From: Eremophila alpestris peregrina
Lineage: Eukaryota > Chordata > Aves > Passeriformes > Alaudidae
DNA length: 64,000 bases
NCBI GenBank assembly: GCA_009792885.1
Contig: WMCF01000033.1
Location: 2,793,344 to 2,857,343, forward strand
Reading direction: 5' to 3'
This document shows positions 1-12,628 of the stretch, one piece after another. The notes under the pieces were generated by a model. It did no database searches, had not been told where the DNA came from, and saw only the letters and a program-made list of their open reading frames with translations. Numbering within the stretch: the first letter of the stretch is position 1; the number at the start of each line of letters is the position of its first letter. The position numbers and the translations under genes are program-made.

Positions 1-1402
1 TGTGAATGCTTGGAAGAACAAGAAAACCTTTACTAAGAAGAAAGAAATTATATGGCATTCCAGGCATGGATAGAACACGTTTTTTTTCAGTCTCTCCTAC
101 TTTTCTCTAAAATTTGAAGAGCTTCATTAGCGACTTCTGTGCCCATCTCTAAGCAGGACTGGACTGATTTTTCAGATGTACTAAATACTCATAAATCCAT
201 TACATTTCATTCACACTGCTCTGGCTCAAACCTAATGTTTTTGAGGATATTAAGTACATCAGAAAACCAAGCCAAATATTTAGACATGAAATCAAGCCAC
301 TCCATAAATTCCTCCACTTGAGGAAGTTACTGCAGTTACATATCTATGCTAATTCAATCCAATGTACTTAGAGTTGGTAGGGACTAACAAATCTAGATTT
401 TATCTTATATCTAAATGGTGTCAAATTTAAGGGTCCAAAGATTAAATGAATAAAAATTTTCCCTTGTGCACTCATTTACAGTTCTAAAGTCTTTTCTTCC
501 AAACTAATGAATTACAGGGTTGAGTAACATTTCTGGAGTTAATTTTGTTTTCACCAGGAATTAACTAACCATCAAAAACTGAATGTAACATGCAAGGACT
601 TGGAATGACTCTCTCAAACATGTGAGGCAGTCTTGAGAAGATTCTGCCTTAAAAAAAGTACATTAAACCCCGGGCACTGCTTATTTAACATTTTCCCTGA
701 TGCATAGTGAGTCCAAACAATATTATCAGAAAGCAGCTTTATCAGCAATGAGATAGTCTCCTGGCAAACCTGTCTGTGAACTTCCTTTGAGGCATATATC
801 ACTTGATGTCAGCCATAGAAGCTACTATTGCTGCTGCCTTGTTGAGTTAGAGTTCTGGAAACTGTCATTTCAGTCCAGCACCCGCTTTACTGACTGCATT
901 TTTAAGACCTTAATTTGGTAGCATGGTGATAATTCCCTGTTGCCATTAAAACATTGGAGCAGATTTGATTTGCTGAGCTGTTTATGCCATCTGTCAACAC
1001 GGCTATTTTATAACAACTTCATTTTAAAGTGGTGACTGAACTCAGCTCCTAGGAAAGCAATAATAAACATGGTTTAGGAAATGAAAATAGAGACATTTAT
1101 GAAATGCAAGGAATTTTAGGATTTGTGTGGAACTCTGGAGTACTGGTTCTAGGAGGAAAGGGAGAATGAATGTCTCTACTCGTATAGCAATGATGACTTG
1201 GCACAACTCATGCAGCTGAGTCTGAGTAACATGAAAGCTGTCAGAATCCTTTCAGTGAACTGCGCGTGGCCAGAAAGGAGCAGGAGATGCATCCTGTTTA
1301 CCAAAGGCCATTTACCTGCATTTGGCAGAGACTACGTGAACGACAAGAATTGTCCACTCAGTGCGGGACATGAAATGCTCTGAGAGAGAGTTCAATGAGG
1401 AT

Positions 1403-1435
1403 TAATGATGATGATGATGATAATAGTAATAATAA
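1403..1435. repeat. (ATG)n/(AAT)n microsatellite
   Basis: ATGATGATGATGATG followed by interrupted ATA/AAT triplets. Confidence 0.85.
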
Positions 1436-1939
1436 ATGAGATAACCCAAATACAGAGAATTCATCAAGTTTTAACCTGTAAAAGCTAGAAACATAATGGA
1501 AAATTAATGGGAAAGGGCAAAGTCTATGGAAAAACCTTTTTTCCAGGTTAAGCTGGAGTATGACAATCAAGAGCATTGAAATGCACAGCACATGTCATTT
1601 AAACCAATAATATCCTACTATTTTCGGCTGTGTAAAAGCATGTAAAGAACAGATTTATTTGGAAATTAAAGGCATTTTAGAAATCTGAAATGATTTTGTA
1701 AATACCATGTAATGATTTAGTTCAGTTAAAAGGTTTATTAACTCAGCCAAATAAAAGGGTAATCTGGAAAATTAAATAGAATATTGAAGAGGCAGAACTT
1801 TTTTCTGACTTCAGCCATTAAGGAAGGATCATCTCATTATGAAAAGATTAAGACAGTTGCTAGGATGTTTGAATTACTAAATGAAGAATTAGAACATTTT
1901 AAAGTGGAATTTCTTTCCAAGGTGAGATAGGAAGTATAA

Positions 1940-1951
1940 TTAAATAAATAA

Positions 1952-1982
<31 letters not shown>

Positions 1983-1984
1983 AA
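1940..1984. repeat. (AAAT)n microsatellite
   Basis: About eleven tandem AAAT units with one shortened unit near 1949. It is likely to vary in length between individuals. Confidence 0.95.
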
Positions 1985-4900
1985 TTTAAAAAATACTAGA
2001 ACTTTGTGTCTGACCAACTGAAAAATAACTCTAATCATAGAGTGATTTTTGAAGGAAAAAATGTTTATATTTGTGCTTGTGTCTGGTTTTGTCTCCCTTT
2101 ACCACAGAGCAGGCTCCAATTTGGTTCCTTCACCTTTCAAATGTCACTTTCTTGCCATACTGTGTTGCCTGGGGAAAGACTGAATTTTCCTTCCTTTGTT
2201 ATTTCCCACTTTCAAATGCAGAACTTAATCACAGCTCGAAATGTTTATAAAGTTCATGTGAAGTGTCACTGTGAGAGACTATGGTATGCATTTGTAAGGT
2301 ATTTGAATAGCATTTGTGCTTATCACTTAGCTCAATACTCCTACTCATACATCTGAATTCTAGCAGAAATATGTTCCCTGAATTTATCCTTTTCTTGATT
2401 ATTACTTAATTAAACTGTACTTCAGAGTAGGATGGCAATTTGATTAGTTGGAAGAGGATTTGCTCCCATATTGCTCTTGTAAAGTAAAAATAGCTGACTA
2501 GCTGAATACAAGGATTTTAAACTAAAATCAGCCTGTACTATTTTATGAAAAATTTGAATGTTACAAAGACATAGTTAATAGCTGATGCAACACTGAATTC
2601 CACCATTGTCTTAACACTGAGTGCTGCTCAAAATTTAAAACATTCAGGTAATGACAAGGATGATCAGAGTGGAACAAAATTCAGCAGTCAATCCTCTGCC
2701 TGACAATGGTTCCACGATTTTATGTGATGGAAAGCGTGGCAAGCTATAGCTGCATGTTCTGTAAAATACTCCTGAAATATCAAGTAAACATAGAAGTAAA
2801 AGATGTTAAAACTCAAGCTGTTATTTTACAGAAAATGACTAAACATGCATAAGCCTCAATATTTGTAACTCTGACACAACATTTGAATAGGCAGTAGGAA
2901 ATAGACTCCCACAGGGAATTCTTTCTGTTGAAAGAGGCTAAGAATAAAAGTGGGATAAAAGAAGTAAGTTTTATTTTCAATTCCTCTAGAAAGAAAAAGA
3001 TCAAATTGTGGCTAAAGTGAGACTTGGCAGAGTTCTGATTAAAGAAGAATAGGAGGTATTTTCTATAAACTTAATGTCAGTTACAACAATAAAGGAAACA
3101 TGCTGAAAAGCAGATAAAGAATAAAAAAAATATGCTTTTGCTAAAGGCTCTGCTTTGAACAGTTAGAAGGGAAAAGATAGTGTAAGAGGAGGACCCTAGA
3201 GTCAAATTTATAAGATTATGGTATCAGAATTTCCAACAGAATCAGCAGAAACTTATACCAAATGTGTTCTCTGGGAAGGAGTCACACTGAGATTAGTCCC
3301 TCATCCTAGATTACAGTCTCCAGTGCTTTAACTTTGTGCATTTGTACCTGCACAAAGTGGGTATAAGGAGCTAATAGCAACAGAAGTTAGCAGAGAAACC
3401 TGATCTGTTAGCATTGCTACGTGTTTGGCACAGAGGTAATTTCTCAGGGTTCGAGGCAAAGAGCTCTGAAGTACTCCTGGCTGTATTTTACATTCTGGTC
3501 AGTGATCCTAACAAGCACAATTTAGCTCTTCTTTCCAACACAGTTGTCTGAACTATTTTCTATCTTTGAATATTCAGCTGACACTATCTCAGAAATACAG
3601 TTAAGTGTAGCATACTCATTGATTTAGTCTAATTTTTAAAATAAAAAGATGAAAGGTGCCTTTGGAGAAATTATTTCATTTTTCACTTTAAATATAAGGA
3701 AACAGAACATCGGAGACATGAAATGATCAGCTAACACAGAATTTGTAACAGAACCTAGAATTAAGCCCAGATTTTCTGAAAACCAGAATGCAGTATTTCA
3801 CAGCTTCTGTCTTTCCCACAGTACTCACAGACAAATGAATGTTAAACTGGGAATTAAATTGAAAAACATCAAGTCCCAGGTGGTGTCTATCAAGGCACAG
3901 ATCGCATTCACATATTGCCCATGCTCTCTTTTTATTCAGGTACTTTAACTGGGATTTCACTCCTTTAAAAAAACTCACACTGATAACATTAACAACTATT
4001 AGAGTCCTTGTGACAGGATAAAAATGAGCTGGTGCCTAGAGATGGTATGAAATAGGGTTGTTCACGTCTGTTATCACACATGAACCCTCAATAATCTTAC
4101 AGTGTACACCATGGCTGATTCATTACTAGCTGGCATCAGCATCTGAGCTGCTAGAAAGAGAACTGCAGCAGTGGTTTGGTTAGTGCTGGGTTACTGCTCC
4201 TTCTACATCTCATTCACAACTCTAAAAAGAGTAAGAACTCAAAGGAAGTAGGAGCTATGACGGGCAAAGGAGGCAAAGACTTCTAAACTCTGCATAATCC
4301 AATGTTTATGTGCTTATAAAGGTATGTGAATTAGGGCTAAGAAAAACTGCTTCTGTTAAAACACAGGGAACTCTTCAGATAGAGAGAAAAACAAGGAAGG
4401 ACACGAATAATCCTGTAACTGGTTATGTAGAAAGCAACTTAAAGTTCAGAAAATTATTTCTTTCCCAGATTAGTATCTTGTGTCTCCTTTTTATTCTTAA
4501 AGTGAGTCCAATTCTGAAGTCAACATTGAGCAGGAACAGTCATCAAAAGAGATTACAAAAGAATTACAGAACAGTAGGGGCTCCTCAGTTTCTTAATTAA
4601 TGGTACCTATTGATATTCGTTGGGATATCCAGTGATTTCATTAACACATTATGATAATGCAGATATTAGAAGAGTTAATAGATGTGAATAGAGGGGACAC
4701 CAAAGATGATATTTAAGGAAGAATACTGATAAATTTTCATTCATTTCCCTGAAGTTGGGAATATCTTCTACAAGGGCATGTAAGAGAGTCCTCCTTGGAA
4801 AGACTGACATATATGCTATACAAAATCTAAAGACTATGTTGGAAGATGGAGCAGTTTGCTTTAGTAGGTCCTAATCTCAGACAATCTAAAATTTATTAAG

Positions 4901-7630
4901 AGACATATGAATTTCAGATTTGTTTAAATAAAATTTTTCTACAATGTGGAATATGTGTTTAGTAGTATGTAAAATTTAAAAAATGCTAAAAAGAGATTTT
5001 TAATTCATAGTGCCTAATTATAAAATGGTCTTGCTATGAGGCAAATATAATCTCAGTGATGCTCAGTTTATATTGAGGAGTACAACCATAAGAGGTTAGC
5101 ACTTCTGGAAAGCAATTAAGAGCATTGTGATCATTCTGTCTATACTAGTACCATAAACATGCCCAGAAATGTCCTTTGGCACTGCTGACTGCTGGCACAC
5201 AATGGCCTATGCCTGGACAAGCAAACTCTCTCAACCTTGAAAAGGAGGAGGCTGCACATAAATAGCCATCTGGGAATAACCTTTGGAACAGTCCAATTCC
5301 TGCACCATGCCTGGGAACTGCTCTGGACACTGCTCCTGGGCATGGACTGAAATCACACCAGGAAACATCACAACTGTTTTAGTGGCACATACAATTGTTT
5401 TAGAATGTCCAGGAGGCTTCCCAGGCTGTGTTTGATTGGCAATACTTTGTAAAAAGATGCTCTGTATGAGGAGATGAACTATGCCTGTACAAGTGACTGG
5501 GGCTACCATTCTGCATTATATTTCAATGAAACATGAGAAAAAGAAAATTTGAGAGAGTACAAAAATTTTCCATTAAAAAATCCTGCCTTATGCCATTAAA
5601 AATCACTTGATTTACTTATTTTTTAAAATCTATTTATCACTGTTTTATTTATTTCCCTTTAAATGAGAACAAAGGAAATTAAGAGTGATCATAAAAAAAT
5701 TGGTGGAAGATGGATTTCTCCATACTAATACAGTTGGATGCTTATATGAGAGGAAAAAAAATCTAATGCTTCCAAAAAAGGAGATTAACATTCATCCTAA
5801 AAATTATTCTAGAGTCAAATGTGATAATCTGGGCTGCCTGTTTCCACAGATGTGCCCTGAGTTTTGACATTCCTGAAATGTTCTGTTGTTTCACTTTTTC
5901 TTTCTTTTTAAACACTTGGAATAAGGAAAGAAGGGGACCAGTTGACAAAATTATTATCTAGGCCCACAATTTAGGCTCCAATGGATAGGTGGTATCTGGC
6001 TTCTGACATATGATCTCATATGGTCTCATGAACATTCAAATATTTGATGAAAGGTACCCAGCAAGTAACTTTTTGGAACACACCATTCTCTGGTTATCAA
6101 GGAAGGAGTTTGGAACTACAAATTAAGTTCATCTGACACGAAAGGAGAGAAATCTAGTACCTTGTTCCTCACTAAATTATTCTACTGAGAGGGTCTATGA
6201 GACAGAATGAATCTACTGCACAATCATTATTTTTACTAATTCATTTATAAACCTTTTCTGTAACTGAACTTATGTGAAAAATCACCCGAAAGTCATAAAA
6301 CTTGGGTTGGCCAAATTTGTGCATTTTCTAATACATTATTTTTGGGACAGAAAAAAATGTCCAACTTGTTCATCTGTTGTAAAGCAGTACAGTTGATTTA
6401 TTTCAGGCCATTGGAAGAGAAGATAAGATATAGTGCAAAATAGCAGTAGCACTGCTCTATGTACAGTAATGTATAAAAACATTGCAAAATGAGCAATGAT
6501 TGATAATGGAAATATCCTGTTACAGTCCTATCCTACCCTTTTTTGATTAGAAATGCATTTAAGACTAGGAAAACTGAATGGTTTCATCAGGAGCAGCTTA
6601 CTTATATATTTGGCTCAGAATCTGCTGCTCTTGGGAAACTAAGAACCTACCTATGATGTTTTTCCCTTTAACTTTCCTATTAGAACTTTGAAGTTCTAAT
6701 ATGTTCAAAGTAAAAAAATATATCCTGCCATATTTGGTTGGAGCAGTGACCATGAACTCTATTAGAATCCACTGTTTTCATTAATGGAAGATGGTCAGCT
6801 CACTTACACCTCTTTCAGTAGCACAGGAATAGTAGTTAGCACAGAACTGTATAAAGAATTATACATGATAGTCAACAGAGAGAGAACTGAATAAAAATAT
6901 CAGTAGTTTAGCAAATAAAGATAACACTTGCAAATTAATGTTAGGTTAAGGAAAATGTAGCAAATTTCAGAGTTGTGAAAAAGATATAATTTGGGACTTT
7001 ACCCACAACAAGAAATGCAAGAAAGCCTGAGAGTCAAGAAGATAACCTAAGCAGAGTAGAAATGATACTGTAGACATGATGTTAAATTATATCATTGTTT
7101 TTTGGTAGAATACATTAGAGTGAGACAACCAATGAGAAGTTTGTGAACCTGTGTTCCTCTGTCTTGGAGCATGGGTTCATACAGCAGTGGCTCCTATCTG
7201 AAGATGTCAAAACCTTCTTGAAGCTCTTTCTCTGAAAGCAGGTAAAGCAGGTACAGATTTTGCCTTATGTGGTAACCTCCCTCTCAGTATTTCTGAAGCA
7301 GTCTTGTGTCTAAGTACCAAACCTAGTTCTTCTATTTTTTCTCATTTGTGTTCTGTATTGACCTATTCACCATCTACCTGTATTTCACATTTCACATACT
7401 ATGACAATTATTAAACTAACGACTTTGTACTACAATTTATTTAATGCAGTCACTCTAAGTCTTTTAATCTGTAATCAGAAAAGTCTGTTTTATTTGAACT
7501 TTGAATTTGAATGCCCCTTGCATTCTTTGTATTATACAATTAAAGCACAGTAGTTATGGTAGATGACCATTTGAGGCATTTATTTGGGAATCAGAAAGTC
7601 TGATAATAATGTAATTGTGTAGGAACACAT

Positions 7631-7644
7631 GAGAGAGAGAGAGA
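7631..7644. repeat. (GA)n short microsatellite
   Basis: Seven GA units followed by TGATGA. Confidence 0.8.
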
Positions 7645-9719
7645 TGATGACTAGAAGCCTGAGGCTAGTTTCCTAAAATATCTAGGATATGTATAAATTG
7701 CATCATAAGGCATCTGTGGAACCCTTTCATGGGTGAGTGTCACCTTTCTGCAATCAAATAGGAATTTGTTTGAATTCAAACTTAGTATTAATGTAAGAAA
7801 TAAACAGATGAAAATGAAACCAAACTGAAAAGAATTTTGGGCTGCGATGTGACTGAATGTGGTATAATTCTGTCAGAAAAAACCCAAAGTTTAACCCCAG
7901 AGTAAATGCCTCTCTAATAGAGCATGGCAATACACACTGGAATGGCCATCATGCTCAGGGTAAACAAACAATGAGGAATTAAGTCTGTACTAAGCTCTCT
8001 TGTGATTTGAAAAATTTATGACTGGCACAGAAATTGCCAGTTCTAGGTATAAATGGTTCATCAAAGACTGAGGTGGGCTTTGTCTTATTGTTCGAATACA
8101 ATAAATGAAGAATAAAATGTTACTAGTATTTAAAGTATTGTAGCAGAAGTTTCTACAGAAAAGAGTTGTACTACTACCTATTTTTCTAGTGTTTTGTCAT
8201 TATGGTGTCTTAGGTGCATCTGTGAATTTAAACATGGAAATGAAATACAGATGTTGTCATCTTCTTTCCAAATTAATCAGCAAAACCAAGTATTATTCAA
8301 GGTATATGTAACAGGTGGATGTCTTCTATCCCTTCTCTCAATGAGATCAAAGTGCTAAACTGTTCTCTGTATCTTTGATAATTCTTCCTGCATGTATAAA
8401 AAAACACCTTAGGAATGTCATATATTTGGTAATAGACAGTGCATGAGACAGACTTTACTTGAAGGTTTTAGAACAGTCCAGCCTGTGATCCTTTCCATAT
8501 TAACTGTGATATCTATGACTTCTCCAAGCTGTGTTGCAAAACTGGATATCCCAGAAACCTCCACAGCAGATAATGAACAGAGTCTCTAAGCTCCAGAAGA
8601 CACAGCAACAACTCAGGCAAAGGATGTTACTGTGAACATCTAGTTAGTGAAAACAATCTCAGATTGTGAAAGGCAAATGATATTGTAAGAAACAGGTGTA
8701 TAGAATATTAGTAGTGTGAGTGACGTGTCTTAAATGAATCACTGTGTTTACATCTAGATTAAGAATCTTCAAAATGCTTCCCCATCTTCAGGTCCAGGAT
8801 TTAACAGAAAATATTTTAACAGAAATACAGGGATTTCAGACTAAATGAGAATTGTAGCAATCTTCTGCTCCTTTCTAGAAATAATTTAAAGTTCTATAAC
8901 TCAGCCTTGAACTTTTTAAAAATCTGCATCAGTTATGAGCATAACTCTTGTTCTCATGCTGTTCTGAGTTATTCAGGAAAACAAAGCAAGGTATGCATAT
9001 GTGTGACTAATGCTGCAGCTGCAAGAAAACTGGCTATTTCCTGTATTAAAGCAGGATTCAAATTCACTTGGTTAGGTATTAAATCTATTAATGTCAGGAT
9101 CAGGATAATTTTATGGAGCTGCTGAGAACACCAGTGAATACACTGCAGAAGAATGTGGGGAGAAAAGAAACTTGGGGAATGAATGGTCTGATCTTGCACT
9201 GACTTGTACTAACCCCTGAGAGCTACTGCATGTTCACTGGATTTCTGCTCTGAGACTGAGCTTTTTAGGTTTATTAGTATTAATCATAGGAATTATTCCA
9301 GACAATTTGTGCTTGAGGGAATTACAGAAATTCCACAATAATTCAACTAACTGCAGCTACTATCAAATTCCACCAACTTTCAAAAACCATAGAAAGGCTA
9401 CTAATCTACTATTTATCCATGTGAGATTGTCAGTGAATTGCAAATTCCTCTGGCTGCAGGCTAGCTTTCAATAAAAACATGTTGTGAGCTAAGGATCATC
9501 TACATTCCTTAACAGCACTTTCCAGTGTACTGTTATGTACATTTTACTGATTTGTACACCGTTATCATTATTTTTAAGTGTACCTACAGGGTCGCTGAAG
9601 TTAACACTCTCTTCTAAACAGAACTGCCATCCCACTTGAGAATATCTATTACTATAATCTTGTGAGGCTTTTTTCATTAAACAACACCATCACTGAGCTC
9701 ATTCTGATTTGAGAAAATG

Positions 9720-10080
9720 CTTTGTTTGTTAAACACTTTGTGCCACTGTCTTTTCTTGCTTTAGTCCCATCAGGCTTGCCACGCATACAAAAGTCTTAAT
9801 TATTGAATGCTAATTTCCTAACAGTTTCTTGCAGTGCAGGAGGGCAAATTAGCTTGTCAAATTAAGAGCAAGCACCTTGGAAAGTATTTGAAGAAGTTGA
9901 GTGTGGAGCAATTTTCTGCTCGATAAAGTATAGATCTACTTATTGTATTGTTCCTATCAGTAATGTATCAGGGCTGACAAATTCACACATTCATTCTTGA
10001 TTCATTTTGTTGCACTTGATTAAAAAGATAATTGCTGTCTCAATAAAACTTTTAAAATTAAAGAAAAATATGTTGCATTT
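9720..10080. promoter_or_regulatory. Candidate conserved non-coding element
   Basis: This stretch has no repeat family or simple sequence. It is dense in homeodomain-like TAAT cores (for example CTTAATTATTGAATGCTAAT and CAAATTAGC...CAAATTAAG). It has the even composition I associate with vertebrate developmental enhancers. This is an inference from texture only; no alignment was possible. Confidence 0.25.
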
Positions 10081-10551
10081 TAGAATAAACTCTGACAAAG
10101 GGCCATACTTTCTGATTCTCAGATCTGCAATATGATTGCTTCATAATCGGAAAAGAAACCATATACAGGTTAGAAAAAAGTACTGCCATTTCTTTTCATT
10201 TATCACAGGGTAAATGTGTCCCAATTCAACAATCTGATTATTAAGACCTGTGTTTTAGGACTGAGCTATGTTTGCACGGAAAACCCCTCCAGCTGTAGTG
10301 GAATACAAACATCCAGAATCTGGGCACATTTCTTTTGCTTTGTCTGAAGCAGGGGTATAATCAGCAAATTCATGAAGGCAGACACATTGATAGAATGGAA
10401 TATATTTAACAGAATACACTATATTTTAAACCTCTAGCCCTTCAAAAGCATCTAAAATGAGATTTTCCTTGTAATTTGTATATGAAACTATGACATTGAT
10501 TGGATTATATATATGCTCCCTCTGGTGGTTTATCTAATCCATGTAAATGCC

Positions 10552-10590
10552 TTTTTTTTTTGGTGTTTTTTTTTTTGTTTGTTTGTATTT
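10552..10590. repeat. T-rich tract with GTTT units
   Basis: Two T runs separated by GGTG, then three GTTT units. Its approximate complement lies at 10743-10807. Confidence 0.85.
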
Positions 10591-10742
10591 CAATGGCTAA
10601 GGTACTGTGGCCAGTTTTATAACAACAGCACACTACTGTCACTTCCAAAGTGTTTGGGTAAAAACAGCCTGAGTATAAACCAGCCAGTCTTCCTCCCATT
10701 TTCTGATTTGCAACTGAACTATGAAATATTCCTAAAGCAATT

Positions 10743-10807
10743 AAAAAAAAAAACAAACAAAAACACAAACAAACAAAAAACAAGGAAAAAAACCCAAACA
10801 AAAAACC
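10743..10807. repeat. A-rich tract with CAAA units
   Basis: A long A run followed by repeated CAAA/CAAAA units and AAACCC. It sits about 150 bp from the complementary T-rich tract. Confidence 0.85.
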
Positions 10808-10867
10808 TTAAAACTTCAAGTAGTTAAAATGGGGAATTATTTAAAAGTCAGCATTTTGAACCAGCCT

Positions 10868-11215
10868 TGAGGCTTTATGATGGAGTGATAACATCAGCTG
10901 AGAAGGGAAGGTCAGTGGATATTGCCTATTTGGAATTCTGTAAGGCCTCTGGCACAGTTCTCCACAACATCCCTCCTAAACTGGAGAGATTTAGATTTGG
11001 AGGTTGGATGGTCTAGTGGATGAGGAACTGGTGAGATGTTTACATCTAGAAAGTGGTGGTCAAAGGATCAGTGTCCAAGTGGAGATTGGTGACAAGAGAC
11101 CCCTCAGGGGATCAGAGCTGCTTAATATCTTCATAAGTGAACACACAGTGGGATTGAGTGCACCCTCAGCAGGTTTGCAGATGACACCAACATGACTGAT
11201 GTAGTTTGCCCTTCC
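10868..11215 (+). mobile_element. CR1 LINE relic, reverse-transcriptase region
   Basis: This is a decayed plus-strand fragment of the CR1 ORF2 reverse transcriptase. In pieces of more than one frame it reads like the CR1 series: a valine/tyrosine-rich stretch, then F-C-K-A-type residues, H-N-I-P, then L-E-R-F, W-R-L-V-T and the active-site motif F-A-D-D-T. The F-A-D-D codons are at 11174-11185. Short deletions have removed bases around 11090-11125 (the G-S-V-L-G-P-type loop), so it cannot encode an active enzyme. The element is cut off at both ends: an A-rich tract precedes it and unrelated AT-rich sequence follows. CR1 is the dominant avian non-LTR retrotransposon. Confidence 0.85.
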
Positions 11216-12354
11216 CAGCTCTCTGCTGAAATCTACAACCCTCGTTGTGGTGTCAGCTATCCAATAAAAAGGGAGGAATATGTATATCAAACAATAAGCT
11301 ATGGATTTCTTATTTGGATTTAATGACTTTCTTTTGTAAATCCAGAGGCTTCTATTTTCAGATAGAATAGTAATTGTTTTAATGGTTTTATAAATTCTGT
11401 AGGGAAGCTGCTTTGCTCAGCTGATAAATATTTTAGGTTACATAAGACTGTTATAAATACTACAATATTTGAGTCAATACTTTTTAAAAACAAAAATAGG
11501 TCTTGTCAATCAGGATATACAGACCAACAAACAAAAGACATAATCCTTTTCTTCTACCTGATACTAAAAATTTTCAGACATAAACTCACATTTGAAAGTT
11601 AACTAAACATGTTTCCAATTTCTTTCTAAAGGAAGAAGAACAAACAAGACATTTCAAACTCATCCAGAAGTTCAGAGGATAAGTAATAGGAATATTTTTT
11701 AATCTCATTTACAATAAGGGCACAATGGAAAACTGTCACCTCAGATTTTAACTGTAACGTGTTTTCTTAAAAATGCAGGTGCCTGAAGTCTCCCTTTCCT
11801 GCTTTCCAGCTAATCAGCATGGAATGCAAAACAACTTGTTTCTTTTTTACAGATGGGAATAGTGATTATCATAATAAAAGATTAGAAGTATCAAGCCTTA
11901 AATCACATTATTGCTACTATTCTCAGACGCATTTCTGATTTTTTACTTTGCTCAGAACACATTCCATAAGCCCCAGCTATAACCTGTTCATTTACACAAC
12001 TGGTGCTATTGTTAGCACACAGGATTAAGCATTGAAATAAAATGCACCACAAATGGGATCCTTTCATTTTTTTAGCTCAGGATTGCTTTAAGAGTATAAG
12101 AAGCTTTGGGAGCTGTACATACACACAAGGGCACTCCCTGAAGTGCATGGAGTGTCCTGGCTCATCACTGCACTCAAAAAGTCCTGGATCTCCTTCAGGG
12201 CACTTTTCAAACGTGGGGTTTGCATTCTCTGGGTCCATACCATAAACTGGTATGATTTCAAACCACATTATTCAATGCATCTTCTGGAAAACAGAGACTC
12301 ATAAGGATAAGAGTGCAAAATCTCACTTTTCTGACCCTGGAAAGTCCCCAGCAG

Positions 12355-12404
12355 GGCTGCCTGGAGAGCAGTGCCAGAAGCTCATCCTGAGTCTCCAGGC
12401 AGCC
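12355..12404. repeat. 13-bp GC-rich inverted repeat
   Basis: GGCTGCCTGGAGA at 12355-12367 is the exact reverse complement of TCTCCAGGCAGCC at 12392-12404, with a 24-nt loop. No family is assigned. Confidence 0.85.
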
Positions 12405-12608
12405 AGTGACTGAGGAGACTGGAGCTGGTCTGAGGTGGAGCCATATCAGGAATTTTCAGTGCTCAGGCACCTCCACACCTAATGGGCCATTCTTCAGGGG
12501 TGACTTGTTTTCAGAGGATCAATGTTCACTTATCTCCTGTGCCTCTGGGGGTTCTCTGAGCACTGACAGACTTGTATCAAGGCAGTGTCAGAATTACTGA
12601 GTAGAGAA

Positions 12609-12628
12609 GCTTCATGGGGCTTCATGGG
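12609..12628. repeat. 10-bp tandem duplication
   Basis: GCTTCATGGG occurs twice in immediate tandem. Confidence 0.85.

Noticed and set aside
2006..2356. 116-codon plus-strand ORF
   Set aside because: Low-complexity aromatic and cysteine-rich translation, no family match and no gene context.
3727..3978. Minus-strand ORF with CECDLCLDRHH, considered as PSI-like
   Set aside because: Cysteine spacing and the surrounding residues do not fit PLXDC proteins, and splice sites are absent.
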